The position numbers and the translations under genes were made by a program. The notes beneath the pieces are model-generated. The model saw only the letters and a program-made list of their open reading frames with translations. It was not told the origin of the DNA and did not search any database. DNA of 20,673 nucleotides, from assembly GCA_038242095.1 (NCBI GenBank), contig JBBSSJ010000043.1, positions 1 to 20,673 of the forward strand, in the 5' to 3' direction. This document shows, in pieces, positions 15,030 to 20,673 of the stretch (its first letter is position 1; the number at the start of each line of letters is the position of its first letter). The DNA is from Persicitalea sp038242095 (lineage in GTDB: Bacteria > Bacteroidota > Bacteroidia > Cytophagales > Spirosomataceae).

Positions 15030-15197
15030 TTATTCCTTTTTCTTAGCCAGGTAATTATACATTGTTCCGTAAGCAACTCCAGACCTAATACTAATCTGAT
15101 TCATTGATAACCCCGTTTTCTGCAAATCCAGGATTTGCTTTAACTTAGTTGTATTAAGCTTGGGTCTTGATATCTGTTTCCCTTGTGCCTTGGCTCT
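15030..15197 (-). pseudogene. C-terminal HTH tail of a Tn3-type serine resolvase
   Basis: An open frame of 55 codons reads RAKAQGKQISRPKL, NTTKLKQILDLQKTGLSMNQ and ISIRSGVAYGTMYNYLAKKKE, ending in TAA at 15030-15032. The pattern 'RAKAQGK-I-RPKL', then 'ILDLQKTGLSMNQIS', then 'GV-YGT-YN-L' is the end of the resolvase catalytic domain followed by its helix-turn-helix (HTH_7). Upstream of RAKAQ the same frame turns into a proline/arginine-rich non-protein stretch, so the catalytic serine domain is gone. It differs in type from the fragment in module copy 1, so at least two recombinases have left debris here. Confidence 0.75.
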
Positions 15198-15460
15198 GAC
15201 GGTCGGCCGTGGGCGTCGGCGGTAGCGAGGGATTTCTCGGTGAGCAAAGCGCGGTATTTGGTGTAAGCCTTGTCATCAAAAGCGACGTGATCGATGGGCC
15301 CCCACACTTCCACAAATCCACTGCCCACCACCCGGCGGAGTTGCCGGGCGGCGTAGGCCGGGACATCTTTTTTGGGCAGGGTACCTTTGGTTAGTGCCTG
15401 CCCAGCACAAAGTCCAGCCGCTTCTTCTCCGCCAGCGCTTTCTTGGTGCGGTCGGAGATC
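15140..15460 (-). pseudogene. Unidentified open fragment between two recombinase scars
   Basis: In the - strand frame running through 15140-15511, residues downstream of the 15396 shift look protein-like: 'LTKGTLPKKDVPAYAARQLR', then 'VVGSGFVEVWGPIDHVAFDD' and 'KAYTKYRALLTEKSLATADA'. I do not recognise the family. It is preceded, after a one-base shift, by the recombinase-like ISDRTKKALAEKKRLDFVLG, so it may be a fusion product of two decayed genes. It runs out of frame into the resolvase tail. No start codon or promoter supports expression as written. Confidence 0.35.
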
Positions 15461-15720
15461 ACAACCCGCTTCACCCCCTTCACTTTGTCGAAGCTCTGTG
15501 GCAATGAGCAAACTCCATGCGACAGAGAAACTGTGTCCAAGGACCCTCCCTGATCAAATATCACTACGATATCTGGTGGATTTGGTAAGGGTTGGGCTGA
15601 TAGGTCAGTTTTCAAACGCTCGTTCGTAAGATGCCATACATTCCCCACAGCCTGGGACACTTGCTGAATAGTCCACCAGGGGCTATTATTGGAAAGTGGA
15701 GTGCCCGCTGCCTCCCCCAC
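15391..15720 (-). pseudogene. Recombinase-related remnant frame (module copy 2)
   Basis: This 109-codon frame ends in VVISDRTKKALAEKKRLDFV-LGRH. The last 25 residues match the serine-recombinase fragment of module copy 1 (RTKQALAEKKRL) at both protein and DNA level. They resemble the ERISERTKAALA--KA-G--LGRP linker at the end of resolvase catalytic domains. The first 80 residues show no recombinase catalytic motifs (no YxRVS), so the frame is probably rearranged and non-functional. Copy 1 lacks most of this part through a deletion of about 235 bases. Confidence 0.45.
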
Positions 15721-15920
15721 CCCGGAAATAGCAATTCATAATCTCACTCGTTTTAATCAAAGTAGTGCACATACTTCAGACGGACGTTTGTATAATGTAA
15801 AATAGAGTTTAGAGCTTACGCTTCTATTAGTTTTGTAAGGTGTAGCAGGTTGTTCGTATTAATGCTTATGTGTGATATGTACGGATAATATATTTATAAA
15901 AATATATAAATTCATATCTA

Positions 15921-15952
15921 TTGTAAGTTTTGTATCTATCACTATATTTTTG
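15921..15952 (+). promoter_or_regulatory. Predicted promoter of Phd-like gene 2
   Basis: TTG (15921-15923) is followed after 19 bases by TATATTTT or after 21 bases by an exact TAnnTTTG match, TATTTTTG (15945-15952), ahead of the ATG at 15986. It is the counterpart of 4620-4649. Confidence 0.6.
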
Positions 15953-15985
15953 TTTTCTTACAAAACAAAAATTCTTACCAAAATT

Positions 15986-16267
15986 ATGGAAACCGACAAA
16001 CTCACCAGTGTGACCGCCCAGCAGATGCGCAACCAGCTCTCGGATCTGCTCAACCGAGCGGCCTACCTCAAAGAGGCGACTCTGGTCACCCGCCAGGGCA
16101 AGGCGGTCGCCGTGCTGGTGTCTGCCGAGGATTGGGAAAGTTACCTCCATCTGAAAAAAGAGGACGAAATGCGCGGGGCCGAAGCTATTGGCCAAGCGCA
16201 GGACACCGGACAAGTAGATGCCGACTTAGAGAATGGAGAAGAATTAAAAGATCAGACGGTAACCTAA
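15986..16267 (+). CDS. Solitary Phd/YefM-type antitoxin-like protein, copy 2
   Basis: This 93-residue protein starts at ATG 15986-15988, corresponding to copy 1. An in-frame ATG at 15872 would add 38 residues encoded by the AT-rich promoter block and is rejected. Residues 1-60 differ from copy 1 at only six positions (E13Q, T16N, S26A, N29K, D52S, R55H). The Phd/YefM pattern TSVTAQQMR, LSDLLNRA, TLVTRQGKAVAVLVSAEDW is intact. The tail (61-93) is acidic, seven residues longer and mostly unlike copy 1. No toxin gene lies downstream: the next gene is an ECF sigma factor on the other strand. It is probably a DNA-binding repressor of its own module. Cross-binding with copy 1 is likely given the near-identical N-termini, but that is inference. 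Confidence 0.8.
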   Translation: METDKLTSVTAQQMRNQLSDLLNRAAYLKEATLVTRQGKAVAVLVSAEDWESYLHLKKEDEMRGAEAIGQAQDTGQVDADLENGEELKDQTVT

Positions 16268-16364
16268 CCGAGTCGGATTGAACTGCTGGATGGTAGGCTT
16301 TTTGCCCATACTTTCTAACCAATCAGCTTTAATTGCAGGTAAGAACGAAGGCACTCTGCCACAA

Positions 16365-17024
16365 TCAACCACCCTTGCTACAACTCCCATCCCATGACTT
16401 AATTGCTTTCCTGAGTTTGGCCAGCGTTTTGGAAATATGCATTTCAACCGTTTTGGTGGACAAATCCAGTTCCAATGCGATTTCCTGATATTTTTTGCTA
16501 TCGTACCGGCTCATCATGAAAACCCTTTTACCCTGTGGCGGAAGATCCGATATGACTTTGTCGACGCATTTCACTAATTCGCTGTACTCCATCAGGTATT
16601 GCGGAGTTTCGCAGACTCCGGCACTATAAGATTCGAATACATGCTCAGATATCTGGATTTGTAGTCCGGCCTTGCGCTGCAGGTACTTCAGACATTCATT
16701 TCTCACAGAGCGGTAGAGGTAGGACTTGAATGAGGTCTGCACTGAACTGAATTTGTCCTTTTGATAAAAAACACAGAATACGTCACTGACCAGATCCGCA
16801 GCTATCTCCTTGGATAACAAGATTCTGACGGCATGGCTACACAAAGGCGAATAATACTCCCGGTAGAGCAACTCCATCCCCGTGCGCGGATCGGACTCGA
16901 AAGCTTTTCGGATGAAGAGCTCCGTGGTGTTTATGATGGGTGCATCCCTTAGCACACCCCCACCCAGTCCCAAAGCCGCATGACGGGGGATAGGGGGCAA
17001 ATCGTTTTCCGAAGACATTGCCAT
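16365..17024 (-). CDS. ECF-type RNA polymerase sigma factor (second SusC system)
   Basis: This 219-residue protein has region 2 at about 38-115 (ELLYREYYSPLCSHAV, 'AADLVSDVFCVFYQKDKF', 'SYLYRSVRNECLKYL'). Region 4 is at about 155-210 (DLPPQGKRVFMMSRYDSKKY, 'QEIALELDLSTKTVEMHISK'). The first 30 residues, Pro/Gly-rich, precede the fold, so a later start is conceivable; no ATG between Met3 and region 2 fits better. It is divergent from a fecR-susC pair 255 bases away and should be their cognate sigma. It belongs to a different branch from the first sigma factor (no hydrophobic tail, cysteine-rich linker). Confidence 0.93.
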   Translation of the reverse strand: MAMSSENDLPPIPRHAALGLGGGVLRDAPIINTTELFIRKAFESDPRTGMELLYREYYSPLCSHAVRILLSKEIAADLVSDVFCVFYQKDKFSSVQTSFKSYLYRSVRNECLKYLQRKAGLQIQISEHVFESYSAGVCETPQYLMEYSELVKCVDKVISDLPPQGKRVFMMSRYDSKKYQEIALELDLSTKTVEMHISKTLAKLRKAIKSWDGSCSKGG

Positions 17025-17052
17025 AGTTGGTGTGGTTGGAGTAATATGATCC

Positions 17053-17067
17053 TAAACTCCGAGTTTA
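17053..17067. promoter_or_regulatory. 15-base palindrome in the sigma/fecR divergent region
   Basis: TAAACTC-C-GAGTTTA has perfect 7-base arms. It sits 29 bases upstream of the sigma start codon. An adjacent shorter palindrome, TACCGGTA, lies at 17071-17078. The position fits an operator. No known regulator is matched. Confidence 0.4.
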
Positions 17068-17279
17068 CCCTACCGGTAAGTACGTTTTTTTTTATTTCTG
17101 CAAAAAGCGTCCGGTTACCCTTCCTTCCAATTTGTCGGCTTAACAGCCCCGCTCGATCCGGTGAACTTTGTACCGGGAAGTTTCGGATCATCGTCCAGGC
17201 AACTGAAAATATTTAATCAAAACATAGGGTGTTTGCCGGTATTGGGATCATACCGGAACAAAGGAACAGTGCATGCGAC

Positions 17280-18290
17280 ATGGAAAGCCCTATTTCAAAA
17301 ATAATTTTGTGGTCTTTTTTGGAAGGAAAATCAACGCCGGCCCAAGACCAGATTCTGAAAAACTGGTTGCTGGAACCGGCAAATCAGGAGATGTTTTACG
17401 ATGTGCTGCATCAGTGGGAAAAAGAAAACCCCCAAATTATGCCCTTGCCTGAGCAACATTGGGAGGAACTGTCTGTCAGAATGTTCGAAACCGGGCGGCA
17501 AGACCCAGAGCAGGCCGACCTTCCAATAATAGCAAGGCCGGGGCGGGCGAAATCGGTCTGGTGGCTGGCCGCCGCGATTGTATTTCTGTTCGCTTTGGGT
17601 TTATGGCAAAGGGAAACGGTTCTTCATCGTTCGTACGCGTGTGCTTCCGGGCAGACGCGGCAGATCATCCTTCCAGACAGCAGCCGGGTCGTATTGATGG
17701 GGAGCTCAAAGTTATCCTACCCCCGCTTCACCTGGCTAAGCAGGAAAAGGGTGGTCTCCCTGCAGGGGTATGGCCGGTTTTCAGTGGTTCATACGGAGGA
17801 TGACAAGCCTTTTGTCATACACACCGCCAATGGTCTGGAAGTCCGGGTACTGGGGACGGAATTCATCGTCAACGACCGGAGTCGGGAAAGCAAGGTCACA
17901 CTGACAGAGGGCAGAATCCAGCTCAGGTCGTTGAAGAACGCCGATCCGCCCATCGACGTGCAACCGGGCGAAGTGGTAAGGGTCAGCCCGATGGGAACGT
18001 TCAAGGTTAGTTTCGAGGTGACAGATCCCGAATCAATGTCAACCGAAATCCGTCCCTTTGTCTTCAACAAGACGTCGTTACGGGAGATTTCGGACCAGAT
18101 GGATGAAAAATTCGGCATCCGGTTGGTGATCCCGGACTCCGCATTGGCGGCAAAACAGTTGACGGGCACTTACCCGGCCGACAATGCGGAAGAAACACTA
18201 CTGATGATTTCAAAGCTTCTGAATGTCAGGTTCACCCGCTTGAGCGACGGCAAAGTTCTGTTGACCGGCACGGACCACAAAGAGCCTTGA
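17280..18290 (+). CDS. FecR-family anti-sigma factor (second SusC system)
   Basis: This 336-residue protein starts at ATG 17280 (MESPISKIILWSF). An in-frame GTG at 17229 would add 17 residues unlike any FecR N-terminus. The cytoplasmic part is about 1-85. A transmembrane segment follows at about 93-110 (VWWLAAAIVFLFALGLW). The FecR domain comes next, with LPDSSRVVLMGSSKLSYPRF, 'VSLQGYGRFSVVH', 'KPFVIHTANGLEVRVLGTEF' and 'VQPGEV'. A C-terminal DUF4974-type domain has FNKTSLREISDQMDEKFGI. It should hold the divergent ECF sigma factor and receive the signal from the STN domain of the next gene, which begins 47 bases later. Confidence 0.93.
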   Translation: MESPISKIILWSFLEGKSTPAQDQILKNWLLEPANQEMFYDVLHQWEKENPQIMPLPEQHWEELSVRMFETGRQDPEQADLPIIARPGRAKSVWWLAAAIVFLFALGLWQRETVLHRSYACASGQTRQIILPDSSRVVLMGSSKLSYPRFTWLSRKRVVSLQGYGRFSVVHTEDDKPFVIHTANGLEVRVLGTEFIVNDRSRESKVTLTEGRIQLRSLKNADPPIDVQPGEVVRVSPMGTFKVSFEVTDPESMSTEIRPFVFNKTSLREISDQMDEKFGIRLVIPDSALAAKQLTGTYPADNAEETLLMISKLLNVRFTRLSDGKVLLTGTDHKEP

Positions 18291-18337
18291 TCTTAAACCT
18301 GCTTATAAATTAACAAGTGACTTAACAATAACCTATC

Positions 18338-20673
18338 ATGAATAGAAAGTTACTAATAGCCAGGGGCTACGCAGCCTTGCTTTGGCTTATGACGCTCCTT
18401 CCTTGTTTTGCCTTCTCTCAGGAGCTCGCCTACGGGGCCGGAGCACAGAAAACCCGCTCGCATTCGACACAACCGACTCTACTGGATTTAAGGGATGTGT
18501 TGTTGAATGCACAGCGAACGTACCAAGTCAATATCGTTTTTGAAGATGACCTGATCAAAGGCCACAAGGTCGACGTGAAAAGCATAAAAGCTTCGCAGCC
18601 CGTTCACGAGTACCTGAAGGCTGTTCTGGCGGGAACAGAGCTTGAAGTCCTCAGGATCCGCCGTGACAGGTATCTGGTGGTGAAATCTGCCGATAAGCCG
18701 GGAGCCGCCTCAGCGTTCATTCAGTCCCAGGCCGCCATGCTGCCCAAGGCGAACGAGCCTTACCTGCCCTTGACAAAGTCAACTAAATTCAGTGCGGATA
18801 TTGGGGTTAAAGGCAAAGTCACCGATGACAAGGGGGAAGCATTGCCCGGAGTGAGTATCCTGTTGAAAGGCACCCAGCAGGGTACGCTTTCCGACATTGA
18901 TGGCAATTTCGAGTTCAATGTACCCTCCGGGGCTTCCACCCTGGTTTTCTCCTATGTGGGATACCTGCCGCAAGAAGTCACCGTGGGTAACCAGACGACC
19001 CTGACCATCCGGATGGCCGCAGACGAAAAAGCATTACAGGAATTGGTCGTTGTTGGTTACGGTGTCCAGAAAAAAGTGAACGTCACGGGTGCCGTTTCGC
19101 AGGTTGGCTCGGAAATGCTTGAAAACAGGGCGGTAACCAACGTTTCGCAGGCGCTGCAGGGCACCATGCCGGGCGTCACGGTTCAGGCTTCGGACGGAAG
19201 GCCGGGGGCAGCTTCCAGCATCCGGGTCAGAGGGTTCTCTTCCCTGAATTCTGGCGGGGCGCTGATAATTGTCGATGGAACCCCCGGGAGCCTGAACACC
19301 CTGAACCCTAACGACATCGAATCCATATCGGTATTGAAAGACGCCGCTTCGGCTGCCATTTACGGGGCGCGCGGGGCCGAGGGGGTAGTTTTGGTCACGA
19401 CGAAAACCGGAAGCTCCGGGAAGGTGAGCATAAAGTACCAGGGAGGAGTCACACTGATGAAACCGACCCAATACCCCAAGCTTGCGCATTCCTACGACGG
19501 TGCCTCCCTGGCCAACCTGTCTGCCAAAAACGCCGGGGCGAGTCCGTTTTTCACGGATGCACAGATTCAGGCCATGCGCGATCCTTCCGTCGAATCCATG
19601 CCGCGGGCAAACGGACAGGAATGGGATTACGTGGCGGACTTTGACTGGGCCGGTTATTTTTTAAAAAATTCGTTCAACCAAAACCACAATCTGTCGATCA
19701 ACGGCGGGGGGGCAAATAGCAGGTACCTGATTTCTGCGGGCTGGCTGGACCAGAACGGCTATTTCTCAAAATACGGCCCGGACAATTTCGACCGGTATAA
19801 CGTCAGGGTGAATCTTGTCAACGAGCTTGTACCTTCCAAACTGACTCTGGACACCCGGTTGAGCCTTTCCAGTTCGCTTCGCAACGAGAGCTCTACCGGG
19901 ACGAACTACATCATGCAAAGCGTGAATCAGGCCGGGAGAAGTATGCCGATTTATAACGAGGACGGCTCTTACGCCCGCTTTAGAATGCAGCAGAACACGT
20001 TGCAGCTGCTAAAGGAGGCTGGCTTCGACAAAACGCTCAACAACTATGTCGAGGCGCGGGTTTCTCTGGGATGGAATATCACCAAGGACCTAAATGTCAA
20101 AGCATTGGGAGGATACAACGTCTACTGGGGCAAGGACACCTTATTCGGCAGGGGATACTACAAGTACCGGCCAGCCGGCGGGGAATTTCGGTTGGGCCAA
20201 CAAGCCCACTCAGATAACCCTGGGCACTGATTACACCAAATACTATACGGGGCAACTGCTGGCCAACTACAATAAGGAAATTAACAAGCACCACTTCGGC
20301 ATTTTCGCAGGCACCTCGGTTGAAAGTAATTTTTACGAAACGTTTGGTGCGACGCGCTACAACATTTCGGGCAATGAGCTTCCCGCCCTGACCCTGGGGG
20401 CGACCAAGGACGCGCAAAACTCTTACGCAGGCAACGAGTGGGCCATCGTCTCGGGCTTTGGCCGGTTGAATTACGACTATCAGGACAGGTATCTGTTCGA
20501 GGCCAATGTTCGGGCCGACGCCTCTTCCCGATTTACCAAAAAAAATCGGCTTGGTGTTTTTCCCTCTTTTTCCGCAGGATGGCGTATTTCGGAGGAGGGT
20601 TTCATGCAGAAACAGCGGATTTTCTCCAACTTGAAACTCCGCGCTTCCTACGGAAACGTGGGGAATCAGAGCG
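18338..20673 (+). CDS. SusC/RagA-family TonB-linked transporter, frameshifted and running off the window
   Basis: The signal peptide (about 1-28) is followed by an STN domain (about 45-118), a carboxypeptidase-regulatory-like domain (157-228, GKVTDDKGEALPGVSILLKG) and the linker LQELVVVGYGVQKKVNVTGAV (234-254). The plug with LKDAASAAIYGARGAEGVVL comes next, then the first barrel strands. The frame stops at 20230, but barrel sequence continues without a break in the next frame from 20184 to the end (ITLGTDYTKYYTGQLL, 'RYLFEANVRADASSRF', 'RLGVFPSFSAGWRISEEGF', 'LKLRASYGNVGNQS'). Removing one G from the run at 20180-20183 restores PAGGNFGWANKPTQ, so a +1 indel is the cause, either a real mutation or a read error. 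With the upstream fecR and divergent sigma it forms a self-regulated uptake system of unknown substrate. Any susD lies beyond the window. Confidence 0.9.

Larger units (their letters stand above)
15396..16345 (+). repeat. Direct repeat module, copy 2 (recombinase scar, promoter block, phd)
   Basis: This is the partner of 4321-5045 in the same orientation, about 10.3 kb further on. It is longer than copy 1 because it keeps about 235 bases (roughly 15456-15690) that copy 1 has lost. The promoter block 15733-15767, the 16-base block 15790-15805, the leader, and the Phd-like gene with about 80 bases beyond its stop all correspond. Confidence 0.75.

Noticed and set aside
14762..15076. 104-codon - strand frame beside the resolvase tail
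   Set aside because: It overlaps the better supported resolvase C-terminus in another frame and has an erratic composition.
15872..15985. N-terminal extension of Phd-like protein 2 from an upstream ATG
   Set aside because: The extension is encoded by the AT-rich promoter block, and copy 1 has no counterpart. The ATG at 15986 matches the start of copy 1.
1..20673. CRISPR arrays, tRNA or rRNA genes, intact insertion sequences
   Set aside because: No regularly spaced short repeats, no tRNA/rRNA signatures and no intact transposase were seen. Mobile-element traces are limited to recombinase fragments.

Overview
The window reads as chromosomal DNA of a Bacteroidota bacterium, most likely of the order Cytophagales (Spirosoma/Dyadobacter-like; the genus is a guess). 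The evidence is two SusC-type TonB-linked transporters, a SusD lipoprotein, FecR/ECF-sigma pairs with STN-domain transporters, and TAnnTTTG-type promoter elements with little use of Shine-Dalgarno sites.

Region 1 (1-3847) is a copper-handling cluster. It holds the tail of a DUF305 protein, an AraC-type regulator with an N-terminal MxCxxC metal-binding-like segment, and a cysteine-rich four-helix copper-storage protein, all on the + strand. A CopA Cu+-ATPase and a small CopZ-like HMA chaperone face them on the - strand. A 19-bp perfect hairpin sits between the two converging units and probably terminates both.

Region 2 (about 3850-5550) and region 3 (about 14690-16360) are recombination scars. 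Each holds one copy, in direct orientation, of the same module: a decayed reverse-strand recombinase-like fragment, a conserved AT-rich promoter block and a small solitary Phd/YefM-type antitoxin gene. A tyrosine-recombinase remnant lies beside copy 1 and a resolvase tail beside copy 2.

Between the two modules (5550-14684) lies a complete - strand polysaccharide-utilisation unit: ECF sigma factor, FecR anti-sigma, STN-containing SusC, SusD and a heparinase II/III-family lyase. The expected logic is that substrate binding at SusC/SusD signals through the STN domain to FecR, which frees sigma to raise expression of the transporter and, at least partly, the lyase. The lyase follows a terminator-like hairpin behind susD.

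Region 4 (16365-20673) is a second, unrelated sigma/FecR/SusC set. The sigma factor is divergent from fecR-susC. The second susC runs off the window and appears broken by a one-base insertion in a run of four Gs at 20180-20183.

The most interesting structure is the pair of direct antitoxin/recombinase modules that bracket the lyase locus, which looks like an island acquired or maintained by recombination.
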